Shown one piece after another: positions 41,274 through 50,850 of a DNA stretch of 64,000 nt. Source of the DNA: Nakaseomyces glabratus. Lineage: Eukaryota; Ascomycota; Saccharomycetes; Saccharomycetales; Saccharomycetaceae. The position numbers were made by a program, and so were the translations under genes. A model generated the notes under the pieces. That model was not told the DNA's origin. It saw nothing but the letters and a program-made list of their open reading frames with translations, and made no database searches. Each line of letters begins with the position of its first letter. The stretch's first letter is position 1. The stretch lies in the NCBI RefSeq assembly GCF_010111755.1, contig NC_088960.1:372001-436000 (forward strand), written 5' to 3'.

Positions 41274-41585
41274 TTATTTTTCACCACCGTGAACAGACTT
41301 GGAGACGTATTCGACGGCATCGTTCAACTTGGACTTAGCAGCATCCATGTATTCTCTAGCAGTGTCTGCGTAGGATTCAGCGTTAGCTTCATCGGCACCC
41401 TTTTGAGCGGAGTCATGCATACCTTGGGCAACACCCTTGTTTTCCTCACCTTGGAACTTACCAGCAAGCTTGTCGGTTTCGTCAGTGACGAATTCCTTAC
41501 CCTTGTCCCAAGTAGACTTTTGAGAGTCTGGGGTCAAACCTTCGTTTAGCTTGTCAGAGAAGTTCTTTCTACCAGCGTCAGACAT
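41274..41585 (-). CDS. HSP12: small heat-shock / plasma-membrane stress protein Hsp12
   Basis: A small hydrophilic protein, unfolded in solution and helical at membranes, that is strongly induced by stress and stationary phase. It is 103 aa (S. cerevisiae 109). It starts MSDAGRKNFSDKLNEGLTPD and has the family helix region DAAKSKLNDAVEYVSKSVHG near the C-terminus. Codon use is strongly biased, as expected for a highly expressed gene. Its promoter carries STRE motifs. Confidence 0.98.
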   Translation of the reverse strand: MSDAGRKNFSDKLNEGLTPDSQKSTWDKGKEFVTDETDKLAGKFQGEENKGVAQGMHDSAQKGADEANAESYADTAREYMDAAKSKLNDAVEYVSKSVHGGEK

Positions 41586-41746
41586 TGTTAAATTAATATG
41601 TGTGTGTTGTTGTTGTTCGGTTGTAAGAAAAAATTATTATATTGAATAAAATAATCTCTTTCTTGTTGATGGTTTCTTATTATTTGTTATAAAAAAAATA
41701 AATTGGAAGAAGAAAGAATTGATCTATCTGAATAATTTTACCACCC

Positions 41747-41831
41747 TTATATACCTTTTTTTCTGTTGGGCTTGATCTCCCCCCCTACTCGAATTCCTAA
41801 TTTAATTTCTATAAAGCATAGTAATGAGGGG
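41747..41831 (-). promoter_or_regulatory. HSP12 promoter: TATA box and STRE elements
   Basis: A TATA element (plus-strand TTATATAC at 41747-41754) and stress-response elements CCCCT (41782-41786) and AGGGG (41827-41831) lie 160-250 bp upstream of the HSP12 start. Msn2/Msn4 bind such sites in S. cerevisiae HSP12. Confidence 0.7.
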
Positions 41832-42129
41832 GGTGGTGGCTTTACTAATTAATCCTTTTTTTCTTCTTTTAACTTCGAAATCGAAAATTAATTTAGTTTT
41901 CGAATTGTTCAATGACATCAATTGTACTGTACTCTGCAATGGGATCAATAGCACCCCTCCCTTTACAATACCATATTGGTAATTCAATACATTTTATTTT
42001 TTTCAATATCATGCGTTATACCTTTTCTTATCATTACCCTTATTTTTTTCTTTTAATGGTGCTCGGCTCCTTGAGCTTCCTTAATGCCGAGTGAGGCACT
42101 ATACCTAATGGTTCTAATGATAATTTTAA

Positions 42130-42171
42130 TGATACGTTATGATACGTTATGATACATCATGATACGTTATG
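42130..42171 (+). repeat. 10-bp tandem repeat (tgatacgtta)
   Basis: Four consecutive copies, one with cat in place of gtt. It lies about 550 bp upstream of HSP12. Confidence 0.9.
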
Positions 42172-42259
42172 ATTTGTTTATACTCAGTACAATACAATGT
42201 TTCCCAGCACACCATGTCCATATTATGTGTCGTTATGCCTATAACCAGTATGCCTTATG

Positions 42260-42289
42260 CCAATTTGGTGCCAATTTGGTGCCAATACG
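42260..42289 (+). repeat. 11-bp tandem repeat (ccaatttggtg)
   Basis: Two full copies and a partial third. Each unit contains CCAAT and its partial inverse ATTGG, so the array could bind a CCAAT factor; this is inference. Confidence 0.85.
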
Positions 42290-42390
42290 CTTTGAGTGCC
42301 CAACCCGCAAGTACAAAGTCCGCACCACAAAACAATCCTACAGGCATACTCTGCTTCTTTCTTTTTCTCATTTTAATTAATTTGGATCCA

Positions 42391-42433
42391 TTTTCTTCCA
42401 CTTCCACTTCCACTTTTACTTCCACTTCCACGG
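42391..42433 (+). repeat. 6-bp tandem repeat (cttcca)
   Basis: Six to seven near-perfect units of cttcca with one cttttа-like variant unit, about 1.1 kb upstream of MDJ1. Confidence 0.85.
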
Positions 42434-42929
42434 AATATGTCTGTGTGTGGGGACGGCAGCTCATCGCCTTCTTCTCTTCTCCGTTTCTTAATCTCCGAGA
42501 GACATCTTCGTACCGTCTGGTGCAACTCTGTAGAACCCAGTACAACCCACTGCAACCCTGCACAAGGGTTAAATTTAAATAGTGCCAAGAGTTGCTTGTT
42601 TCTAATCATTTTCCCAAAATCCCAGTGTATTCCCGCACCACCCGCATTCCCAAAGTTCTACTCTTGCCACACCCCTTCTAATATCACTGTGCGAGCTTGC
42701 ATCTTAAATTCTATCTGCACAGAATTCTCAGTACCAAAAATTGTATGTAATTAATTTTAGGGGATGGACCCTTTGATAATTAAATGAGTCCTGTGCGCTG
42801 TTAACAGACATCCCCCCTACAACTTCCCCTACAACCCCCCCTGCACCCCACCTAGTTCCAGATTTCCTTAAAATTAATTATTTTCTTGATTTTAATTTTT
42901 TAGAGTTGCGCGCTGCGGATCCGCTCTCA

Positions 42930-43140
42930 GGTACGCCGTGAGTTTTTTCGATGACGTTTTTTTGTCCCTTGCTCTGTGCAGAAATAAGGGCGTGTATAAT
43001 CCACAGTAAACACCTGCAGAACACAGGAACAACACATGAAGGATGCTGGCAGAACGCTTGCAAGACGTTCCAGACCTTAATACAAAGGGGGATGCTCCCA
43101 AGGCTCGGAGAAAATGCCTTGCACTCAGCACAGAGTATAA
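42930..43140 (-). ncRNA. candidate structured non-coding RNA (snoRNA-like) with Tbf1 promoter
   Basis: Reading leftwards from the Tbf1 cluster there is a TATA-like tattatac (about 43135-43143) and then three strong stem-loops: 43124-43092 (GTGC-AAGGC pairs with GCCTT..GCAT), 43073-43046 (CTGG..AACG with CGTT..CCAG), and 43032-42962. The last has a 7-bp lower stem (TTGTTCC/GGGACAA), an internal loop of 7 and 8 nt, and a 5-bp upper stem, the shape of an H/ACA pseudouridylation hairpin, with ACA at the base. The loop-to-ACA distance (11 nt) is shorter than the usual 14-16 and no clear H box was found. The class is therefore uncertain. Confidence 0.35.
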
Positions 43141-43200
43141 TAAGAAAGCCTCGTTTAAAACGAGCATGGACCTATTAACAAGAATGAGAAATAGCATCAT

Positions 43201-43237
43201 AACCCTAAAATCGGGAACCATTTAACCCTAACCCTAA
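43201..43237. promoter_or_regulatory. cluster of three Tbf1-type sites (ACCCTAA)
   Basis: ACCCTAA occurs at 43202-43208, 43225-43231 and 43231-43237, the last two overlapping as vertebrate-telomere-like TTAGGG repeats on the minus strand. In budding yeasts Tbf1 binds such sites, mostly at snoRNA and some protein-gene promoters. The same motif precedes the U3 gene in this window. It lies 280 bp upstream of MDJ1, so it could serve MDJ1, a minus-strand RNA, or both. Confidence 0.75.
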
Positions 43238-43335
43238 TGCCCAACGATATTTTTCATTTGGAGCGTACATGATTATGAGAATTCACATGTCTTACCGTAT
43301 TCTACAACATGATTTGATAATGCTCTATAGTGACT

Positions 43336-43350
43336 GGAAATTTCTGGAAA
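43336..43350 (+). promoter_or_regulatory. heat-shock element upstream of MDJ1
   Basis: gGAAatTTCtgGAAa is a perfect three-unit Hsf1 site (GAAnnTTCnnGAA), about 170 bp before the MDJ1 ATG. It predicts heat induction of this chaperone gene. Confidence 0.8.
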
Positions 43351-43518
43351 ACCCATCAGTAATAGACAAATAGTCGGTGATTTGATATAGTATTAACCGC
43401 CCAAGAACTGGAAGTAATACTATTATATAAGTCTCTCACTCTTTTTCTTTGAGTTCCTCCTTATAGACCAAGAAATATTTCACTAGGAAGCGGGAGGGCA
43501 ACAGTGTTTTGAAGAGAA

Positions 43519-45087
43519 ATGAAGAGTACACGATCATTACTGCTGCAAAGACGGTACTTGTCGCTGACACACAGGCGGGTGCTGAGCTCTAGTGTGAGAC
43601 AGCCGTTGCTACGGAGAGGATTCCACTCTACATCGTCTGTGAAGCAAGAGTTTAAGGACCCTTATGAGACACTGGGTGTCAAGAAGTCATCGTCCCAGTC
43701 GGACATCAAGAAAGCGTATTATAAGCTGGCCAAGAAGTACCACCCGGATATTAACAAAGAGGCTGGCGCAGAGAAGAAGTTCCACGACTTGCAGAACGCG
43801 TACGAGATCTTATCCGATGAAAGCAAGAGGAAACAGTACGATCAGTTCGGCGCAGCTGCGTTCTCTGGTGGCGCGGGTGCTGGCCCCGGCGGGCCAGGTG
43901 CTGGTCCCGGTGGGTTTAATCCCTTTGGCAACGGGTTTGGCTTCGATTTCTCGGGAGGCCAGGCCGGTGGCGCTGGTGGTTTCGGAGGCATCAACTTCGA
44001 GGACTTGTTCGGAACTGCTTTCGGAGGCGGGCCATTCGGTTCCTCGTCAAACAGCGGGCGCAGGTCTTCCTCAATGTTCAGAGAGTACAAAGGTGATACC
44101 ATCGAAGTCATACAGAACCTGGATTTCAAAGATGCAGTCTTCGGTAAGAAAAACGTATCGATTAAGTTCAGAGCGCTCGACCCTTGCGGAACTTGCAACG
44201 GTTCTGGTCTCAAGTCCGGCGCATCAAAGACCACTTGTCCGTCTTGCCACGGATCAGGTACAACTGTTCACGTAAGAGCCGGGTTCCAGATGATGTCCAC
44301 TTGCCAGACGTGTGGCGGTGAAGGAACCACGGTGAACGCCTCCGATTTCTGCAAATCCTGCCACGGTGAAGGTGTCAATGTAAATACCCAAAAGACCATC
44401 ACTGTTGACTTACCACACGGACTACAGGACGGAGATGTAGTCAGAATACCCGGCCAGGGTTCATACCCAGATATCGCTGTGGACAAGGAAATGGCAAAAT
44501 CTGTCAAACTGTCCCGTGGTGATATCCTGGTGAGAATACGCGTCAACAAGGACCCGCATTTCAGCATAAAGAACAAGTACGACATCTGGTACACCAAAGA
44601 AATACCTATCACAACAGCAGCCCTGGGTGGTACTGTATCGATCCCCACCATCGAAGGCACAAAGATCAGAATCAAAGTCCCTGCTGGAACAGCCCCTGAG
44701 CAGGTCATCTCTATACCAAACATGGGTGTGCCTAAATCCAGCCCATACAGAAACTCTGCCGTCCAGGCTAGAGGCGATATGAAGATTCAGTACAAAGTCG
44801 TGATCAGAAAGCCGCAATCCAAAGCCGAACAGTGCTTATGGGAAGCCCTGGCTGATGTGACGAACGACACTAACGCCAAGAGAACTATGGAAAGTTTTGC
44901 CTCCTCGGTCGAGAAGTCTGTAGAAGACAAGCTCAGCGATAATGACAACAAGACTTCCAATAACTCTAAGGAGACGTATAACACAACCGAAGACAACTCT
45001 ATGAACCCAGACGCCCCAAGCACCTTGGGTAGATTGGAGAAGTTCATCAGTAACACTTTTAAGAAGATCAAAGGTGACAAGAACTAA
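43519..45087 (+). CDS. MDJ1: mitochondrial DnaJ (type I Hsp40)
   Basis: Co-chaperone of matrix Hsp70 Ssc1 in folding and mtDNA maintenance. It is 522 aa (S. cerevisiae 511). An Arg-rich presequence covers about residues 1-47. The J domain (about 50-115) has the YHPDINKEA form of the HPD motif. Then a long Gly/Phe region and four zinc motifs: [24 protein letters not shown] and CKSCHGEG (about residues 218-290). The client-binding C-terminal domains follow, then a charged Asn/Asp-rich tail. The partner nucleotide exchange factor MGE1 is in the same window, and a perfect heat-shock element precedes the gene. Confidence 0.98.
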   Translation: MKSTRSLLLQRRYLSLTHRRVLSSSVRQPLLRRGFHSTSSVKQEFKDPYETLGVKKSSSQSDIKKAYYKLAKKYHPDINKEAGAEKKFHDLQNAYEILSDESKRKQYDQFGAAAFSGGAGAGPGGPGAGPGGFNPFGNGFGFDFSGGQAGGAGGFGGINFEDLFGTAFGGGPFGSSSNSGRRSSSMFREYKGDTIEVIQNLDFKDAVFGKKNVSIKFRALDPCGTCNGSGLKSGASKTTCPSCHGSGTTVHVRAGFQMMSTCQTCGGEGTTVNASDFCKSCHGEGVNVNTQKTITVDLPHGLQDGDVVRIPGQGSYPDIAVDKEMAKSVKLSRGDILVRIRVNKDPHFSIKNKYDIWYTKEIPITTAALGGTVSIPTIEGTKIRIKVPAGTAPEQVISIPNMGVPKSSPYRNSAVQARGDMKIQYKVVIRKPQSKAEQCLWEALADVTNDTNAKRTMESFASSVEKSVEDKLSDNDNKTSNNSKETYNTTEDNSMNPDAPSTLGRLEKFISNTFKKIKGDKN

Positions 45088-45745
45088 AGTTTATGATCCA
45101 CGAAGAGAGTTAGAAATGAGGTGACATTTCATTTACTATATCTATATCTATATCTCTTTCACTATTATTTTTGGGCCTTTGGTTTGCTTGCTTTTTGATT
45201 CAGAAATTCATGTACATACACTCGAACAATGAGACTGCTTATATCAGGATCAAGCCAATTGTAATCCCTTTTCTAAATTAAAGATTGTAAATACTTATCT
45301 TATTTCCTTATCTATACATATCTACAACCGAGTAAATAATTCTGAACAGGTGCATTGTTAACAGCTACTTATCCATAATCGTTGACGTAGATGGAGAGCC
45401 TCACCCATTTCTGGGTAAATTGCGAGTGATAAGCACAAATTCGATGGGGTGTTAGGATAACACCTCAACTACCTGCAAAGAAGTGTACCAGATACTTGAA
45501 ACAAAATAATATGCTGGAGTGATCAATATTCACACTGACATTCTTGTAACAGATAAGGGCATATGCCGAACTACTGAAACATACGTTAGGAATCTTGAAA
45601 TATATTACAAAATTTCAATATAAAATCATTGTTACATCTCATTGTGAGTCGACTGGGGCGACTTTTGCCTAATTGCCAACTTAACAATACACTCTACTCA
45701 AAGGTAGCGTTTCCAGTTGCTAGCATCACAAAGAACTTGACAAGA
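45088..45745. other. MDJ1-RNH1 intergenic region
   Basis: 658 bp. It includes a TGTAAATA Puf3-type motif (45286-45293), and from 45599 an open frame continuous with RNH1 but without ATG (see findings). The MDJ1-RNH1 junction is a synteny break relative to S. cerevisiae. Confidence 0.6.
45286..45293 (+). promoter_or_regulatory. candidate Puf3-type 3' UTR element after MDJ1
   Basis: TGTAAATA about 200 bases after the MDJ1 stop, matching UGUANAUA. Plausible for a mitochondrial chaperone mRNA if the 3' UTR reaches it. Confidence 0.35.
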
Positions 45746-46957
45746 ATGGCTAAGAAGAAAGGAGGATTCTATGCTGTTCAGAACGGTAGGAGCACAGGCG
45801 TCTTCACCGACTGGAACCAATGCAGCAGCCAGGTGAAGGGCTACCAAGGTGCTGTATATAAAAAGTTCGATACATATCAAGAGGCCCAAGCATTCTCGGA
45901 ATCCTCAAGTGGTTATGGAGCTTCCCATTCCTCTAGTGGTAGTGGATCTGGGAACAGAGTTAGAGGTACGGGAGGGTATAGAGGTACGGGAGGGTATAGA
46001 GATACGGGAGGGTATAGAGACTCTAGTTCTTCAAACCATGAGCCAGTTCATGCCTACTTTTTTGGCTCTGGCCTAACCATTGATTCAACTCCAAATTCTA
46101 GCCAATCAAGATCAGAATCATATAAATCTGACAATTACAAGAGCAGTTCTAGTAATACGTACAAGTCACCCCACTCGAGCAATGGTAAAATCAAGAAAAA
46201 AACCTATAATACCAGATCAGATAAGTACTACGCTGTGAAAAATAGTAATCACCCTTGGCAAAATCAAGTATTTACCAATTGGAGCGAATGCCAGGACTAC
46301 GTTAAAGGTAGGAAAGGTGTTAGTTTTAAGAAATTTGAGAGTGAACAAGGGGCATATGATTTCTTGGATGGCAATACTGAAAGTACTGACTCAAGAATCT
46401 TAGGAATGTCAAGAGAAGATTTCAAACAGCAATATCGTGCTAGTGATGATCACAAACCTGTGCAAAAGGTTACTACTTACTGTGATGGTTCATCATTAGG
46501 AAATGGTACTCATGCTTCAAAAGCTGGATATGGTGTGTACTTTCCTCACAATCCATCATATAACATTTCTAAACCATTACTGATAGGCCCCCAGACTAAT
46601 AATAGGGCTGAAATAATGGCAGTTTCTGAGGCGCTTGATACAATTTGGAACGATCTAACATGTCACGGAAACAAAGTCGAATATACTATCAAAACTGATT
46701 CTGAATACGTTTCTAAGCTTTTGAACGATCGTTATTCTAGTTATACGGAGAAGGAGATGGAAACTTTACCCAACAAAGATCTAGTAAAGCCTCTGATTGA
46801 GAAATACGTAAAAGTTAAGACATATTATGATGTCAACAAGGACAAATTCTCTAATGATAAAGGTTTAAAAATTGAATGGGTCAAAGGTCATGCTGGCGAA
46901 CCAGGGAATGAGATGGCTGATCTGTTGGCGAGGAGAGGTGCCGATCAACGGAACTGA
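45746..46957 (+). CDS. RNH1: ribonuclease H1
   Basis: Degrades the RNA of RNA-DNA hybrids and R-loops. It is 403 aa (S. cerevisiae 348). Two hybrid-binding domains are visible: residues about 7-50 (GGFYAVQNGRSTGVFTDW) and about 159-206 (KYYAVKNSNHPW), as in S. cerevisiae. The catalytic domain starts near 241 and has the four acidic residues in TYCDGSS, NRAEIMA, KTDSEYV and GNEMADLLA. The linker between the binding domains is longer than usual and holds an 18-bp tandem repeat. The first ATG is at 45746; upstream the same frame stays open for 49 codons with no ATG and no acidic residue. Confidence 0.97.
   Translation: MAKKKGGFYAVQNGRSTGVFTDWNQCSSQVKGYQGAVYKKFDTYQEAQAFSESSSGYGASHSSSGSGSGNRVRGTGGYRGTGGYRDTGGYRDSSSSNHEPVHAYFFGSGLTIDSTPNSSQSRSESYKSDNYKSSSSNTYKSPHSSNGKIKKKTYNTRSDKYYAVKNSNHPWQNQVFTNWSECQDYVKGRKGVSFKKFESEQGAYDFLDGNTESTDSRILGMSREDFKQQYRASDDHKPVQKVTTYCDGSSLGNGTHASKAGYGVYFPHNPSYNISKPLLIGPQTNNRAEIMAVSEALDTIWNDLTCHGNKVEYTIKTDSEYVSKLLNDRYSSYTEKEMETLPNKDLVKPLIEKYVKVKTYYDVNKDKFSNDKGLKIEWVKGHAGEPGNEMADLLARRGADQRN
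45962..46015 (+). repeat. 18-bp tandem repeat in RNH1 linker
   Basis: Three direct copies of agaggtacgggagggtat (one base differs in the third) encode Arg-Gly-Thr-Gly-Gly-Tyr units. This RGG/GGY-like linker joins the two hybrid-binding domains and likely varies in length between strains. Confidence 0.9.
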
Positions 46958-47365
46958 TCTGGTAGGCTATGTGCGTATATTCTATTAGCTCCCTAAACTC
47001 GACATAAACACTTTATTATATCTGCTTTCTTCAAACCCTTATGCTATCTATAATATGCACTTTATTTTCTCGGCGCGATCTAATTAGCTATAGCATGACC
47101 ATCAATCGTTAAGAGCAATATGCAAGATCAATACAATAACAATTCGCATTTAACTAAACTTTTTAATACAATAAAGACAAGAATATATATTCATTTATTT
47201 TACTCACTTACCTACTATAGAGATCTTGATAATATCTCTAAGTTTTATGAAATACTTATATACCGAGAAGCTATCTGGAACTATTACATGATATTTTTTC
47301 CTTTTATGTGATCATTACTCATTACAAGAATCGTCCATCTGGCTAGTGCTTATTAATCTAACAAC
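46958..47365. other. convergent RNH1/ACH1 intergenic region
   Basis: 408 bp of AT-rich 3' sequence between convergent genes. A 63-codon forward frame at 47120 has no recognisable features. It is also a synteny junction (YMR-type to YBL-type). Confidence 0.5.
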
Positions 47366-48946
47366 CTATTCAACAGGGTCCCAAGACTCAACTTTCATGG
47401 TACCCTTTTCAGCTAAGTTGGTATGGAACTTGAAAGCATTCTTCAACATATGAGGTTCATGTAGACAACCATGCTTAGTAGCATAATGTTCAGCTCTGTC
47501 CAAGTAGTCTTGTAGCAATGGCTTGTAGTCTGGATGAGCACATTTGTTGATAATCTCACGGGCTCTCTCTCTTGGTGATAGACCTCTCAAATCTGCTAGA
47601 CCTTGGTCAGTGACCAAGACATCCAAGTCGTGTTCTGTTTGATCAACATGGGAAACCATAGGAACAATACTGGAAATACCAGTTGGGTCAACCTTAGTTG
47701 GTCTGGCTGCTGGACAATGCATAATGGACAGCTTAGCATTTCTCAAGAAGTCAGCAGAGCCACCTAAACCATTTAGCATACGGGAACCATTCACGTTTGT
47801 GGAGTTAGCGTGTGCGTAAATGTCAGCCTCAACAGGAGTGTTCATAGCAATCACACCCAATCTACGAATTAATTCTGGGTTATTTGATACAACTTGAGAT
47901 CTCAAACATAATCTAGACTTGTAGAAATCCCAGTTCTTGAAAACTCTTTCAAAGCCTGGCTCAGTCAATCTAATGGATGTAGCAGTTGCGTAGTCAAGGG
48001 AACCATTTTCAAATAGATCCAAGAATGAGTCTTGCAAGACTTCGGTCCAGACATTCAGGTGCTTAAAGTTAGCGTCGGTCAAACCCTCAATGACTGCATT
48101 AGCAATATTACCAATACCACTTTGTAGAGGTAGCAAGTTTTCTGGTAATCTACCATGCTTAACTTCATTTCTAAAGAATTCAATTAGGTTACCAGCAATA
48201 GCCTTAGACATATCGTCGGATGGAGTGTTTGGACCAACTTGGTCACGGGTCTTAGATTCAACGATAGCAATGACTCTCTCTGGGTCAACAGGGATGGAGT
48301 CTACACCAATCTTTTGGTCAACCTTGGTGTATGGGTATGGAACTCTGTGAGGAGGATTTACGGGCATGTCAATGTCATGAACACCTTCGAATGATGGAGT
48401 AGCCGTGTTCACTTCAATGATAACTTTATCACTGACAGAGATGAATTCTGGAGAACCACCAACAGATGGACCCGGAACGATGGAACCATCTTCCTTAATG
48501 GCGGTGGCTTCAATAATCATGTAGTCAAGAATCTTACCATCGGTTCTGTCCCTCGTGTAGTAACCGTATGTTAGATCTTGTGGGAACATAGACAAGTGCT
48601 TGTCGAAGAACTGAATCTTACCGTTGTTAATGGCCTTTGCAATTGGCTTACCAACTTGATGAGGAGCTCTTCTGATGATCATGTCATGTTCAGCCCATTT
48701 GTTTTCTTCTGGACCAGCAGATGCACCAACAAATAAGTTAAATCTTAGCTTGCCTTGCAGATTATTGTCCTCAACATGCTTAATCAAAGCATCAGGCACA
48801 GCCTTTGGTGTACCAACACCAGTGAAACCAGACCAACCCAAGTACTGACCATTCTTAAACAATGGAATCAGCTCTTCTGGGGTCTTGACCTTAGCCAAAT
48901 ATGGAGCGTATCTAACTCTCTCTTTTAAAAGTTTAGAGACAGTCAT
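47366..48946 (-). CDS. ACH1: mitochondrial acetyl-CoA hydrolase / CoA-transferase
   Basis: Transfers CoA between succinyl-CoA and acetate, which detoxifies acetate and supplies mitochondrial acetyl-CoA. It is 526 aa (S. cerevisiae also 526). Family blocks include [15 protein letters not shown] near the N-terminus, the central [16 protein letters not shown], and the C-terminal [19 protein letters not shown]. Codon bias is strong, typical of an abundant enzyme. Upstream there are CCAAT-type boxes that could answer to the Hap complex, whose subunit HAP3 is encoded at the right end of the window. Confidence 0.98.
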   Translation of the reverse strand: MTVSKLLKERVRYAPYLAKVKTPEELIPLFKNGQYLGWSGFTGVGTPKAVPDALIKHVEDNNLQGKLRFNLFVGASAGPEENKWAEHDMIIRRAPHQVGKPIAKAINNGKIQFFDKHLSMFPQDLTYGYYTRDRTDGKILDYMIIEATAIKEDGSIVPGPSVGGSPEFISVSDKVIIEVNTATPSFEGVHDIDMPVNPPHRVPYPYTKVDQKIGVDSIPVDPERVIAIVESKTRDQVGPNTPSDDMSKAIAGNLIEFFRNEVKHGRLPENLLPLQSGIGNIANAVIEGLTDANFKHLNVWTEVLQDSFLDLFENGSLDYATATSIRLTEPGFERVFKNWDFYKSRLCLRSQVVSNNPELIRRLGVIAMNTPVEADIYAHANSTNVNGSRMLNGLGGSADFLRNAKLSIMHCPAARPTKVDPTGISSIVPMVSHVDQTEHDLDVLVTDQGLADLRGLSPRERAREIINKCAHPDYKPLLQDYLDRAEHYATKHGCLHEPHMLKNAFKFHTNLAEKGTMKVESWDPVE

Positions 48947-49549
48947 TTTTTTGTGTATATCCGTGGGTGTTTTTCTTTTTAGAAAACTTTTGAATTAGGA
49001 TTATCAGATGCTAATGCCTTTTAAGAAATAAAAAAAATTGGTACTATGAAAAGCAAAGAGTTGTTAGCTGGATGCTTGAAAGAATATTATGAGTATGACT
49101 TGTTTTTCCAAAAAATTATCAGTTGAAAAAAAGTTTATTATGCGTTCTTCGGTGTGCAAGTCCTTATCGCAAAATCCTTTTTTTTCTCTTTCTGTATTTC
49201 CTTTATTTACAGCTTTTGATTTTGTGTTTCTGATGTTAGAGACAACAGATAACTTTTTACATTACATTTATATATCTAATCCTAGGTGTAGTTAGCATGG
49301 AGACATCATAGAGATTGTGGACGTGACTTCAGTGATCCGCATCACACCTCTCTCCTACCCCCTCCTCCTCCACCTTCTCTAACTCCTACATTAGCCATTC
49401 AAAACATTCAAGGCTTGCCCAATCAAGTTCAGAATTTAGGCTCTTTTCCCACTTTCTCATTCCAACAGCCTTTGTTCTGAAAAAAGGACTTCAACGAGGA
49501 CTCTATAACTTTTAGTCCACACATAAGCCAATGAGCTATTATTTGCGGG

Positions 49550-49663
49550 ACCAATGACTTTTTCTTGTTCCTTCCCCCCCTTCCCCTTCTCTCGAGAAAT
49601 TTTGAAATTAAAACTCGGCAGGTTCTACGCTAGTTTCTTCGAAACATGAATCCTGACCAATCA
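49550..49663 (-). promoter_or_regulatory. two CCAAT (Hap2/3/4/5-type) boxes upstream of ACH1
   Basis: ACCAATGA (49550-49557) and ACCAATCA (49656-49663), read on the minus strand as TCATTGGT and TGATTGGT, match the Hap consensus TNRYTGGT. They lie 600-720 bp upstream of ACH1, rather far for yeast, so function is tentative. Confidence 0.35.
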
Positions 49664-50789
49664 TATCAATGAAAACCTCGAAGTTTTTTTATTTTTTATT
49701 TTTGTTTTTCAATGGCCCCCCACCGGTCTCCCATGCTCTCATTCTCAGTTTTTCTTCTTACAAGTCAGAAGAGCCTCCCACGTAGAGAGGGAACCCCTAC
49801 GGGTTCCTGAAATCCTCGAGGAATTGGTGCAGAGGGGAGTTTTGGGATGAGTTGCACAGAAGCTGCTGTACCATGTCTGTGAAATTTAACAAGTTGTACA
49901 ATTATTTTTTTGTGTTAAGTGTAAATCTCAACCTATTTCTACGTCTGCACGTTCGTTTCAGAGCGCAGTATCACGGATCACCAACCACTGCTTCCTGCAG
50001 GGGTTCTTAGTAACATTCCATGCAGAAAAAAAAAAAAAAATAAATAGAAGTGGTATGTGCGATTTCTCGGCGTGATTCCGTTTGCTGGTACGTGTTTTTG
50101 TTGGAAAAGATTGCTCAGGGAGTCATGCATACACAATAACAAAAAAAACTGCTTCTACTGGCTTCACTGACAACCAAACCGAAATCGGGAATTTATACTG
50201 TAATGACCAAGTTTCATCTCTGTCGGATGAATGGGGACACAAATAAAAACAGTAAATTCTGACGCTACTGATTTTTCATAGAATAAACAATTTGTTCGTT
50301 TACTAGTGTCACGGATATGAATGGTGTAAGGCTGTCACATCCTAATGTGTAAAAACACCCAGACACAATCTATGTGTGCCAGATCCTTACATTTTTAACC
50401 GCGGAAGGTTGAGATAAACCCCAGAAATATATGTGCAAAAACAAATGATGCAACATTTTCTAAGTAGAAAAAACAACGAAATAAGGCATACTATTTCTAA
50501 TTATAGTAACACCCCCATACCACCTTTTCTCTCCTCCAAAGTTGCAGTTGGAAGAAGTATTTGTAGCACAACTTCCTAATTAGGTAATCATAAGACTAAA
50601 TACTGGATCGTGGTGATTGGCGGCTATTTTTTTTCCTTTACCTACGAGATCTATCTGGAAAGAAATCTTGCGAAATGTTCTACGCACTTGTGTTGGAAAA
50701 CCTTTGAGCGCAGTTCCACCCCCCCTTAAAATTTGATTATTAATTCAATTTCTTTCAATATTTGACAGATCTCCCACCAAAAAAAAAAG

Positions 50790-50850
50790 TATAAATAGCC
50801 GACCAAAATCCTCTTTTCCCCTTCTTCAGTTTCCTTTCCCTTTTCATTTG
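50790..50850 (+). promoter_or_regulatory. promoter-like segment (TATA box and CT-rich block) facing FUS3 3' end
   Basis: TATAAATA at 50790-50797, preceded by a poly-A stretch, is followed by a long pyrimidine-rich block (about 50808-50850), the usual layout of a strong yeast core promoter. Only tiny frames follow (11 codons from 51017, 13 codons from 51135) before the FUS3 3' end, so any transcript would be non-coding or antisense to FUS3. Confidence 0.4.

Larger units (their letters stand above)
41832..43518. other. long HSP12-MDJ1 intergenic region rich in short tandem repeats
   Basis: Nearly 1.7 kb with no supported protein gene. It holds three kinds of tandem repeat (42131-42433), C-rich tracts near 42810-42850, a Tbf1-site cluster and a candidate non-coding RNA (42930-43237), and the MDJ1 promoter with a heat-shock element. 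Several overlapping frames of 75-137 codons are present on both strands, all low in complexity. Confidence 0.6.

Noticed and set aside
42169..42582. overlapping frames of 73-137 codons in the HSP12-MDJ1 interval
   Set aside because: They are built on tandem repeats on both strands with no conserved content.
42962..43032. firm call as an H/ACA snoRNA
   Set aside because: The hairpin shape fits, but the 11-nt distance to ACA is too short and no H box (ANANNA) was found in a suitable place, so only a generic RNA candidate is listed.
42892..43221. 109-codon reverse frame
   Set aside because: It overlaps the candidate structured RNA and has no recognisable protein features; the stem-loops and promoter sites explain the sequence better.
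49790..49807. hairpin as a bacterial-style terminator
   Set aside because: It is a perfect 7-bp stem, but there is no T run after it and the genome is eukaryotic.
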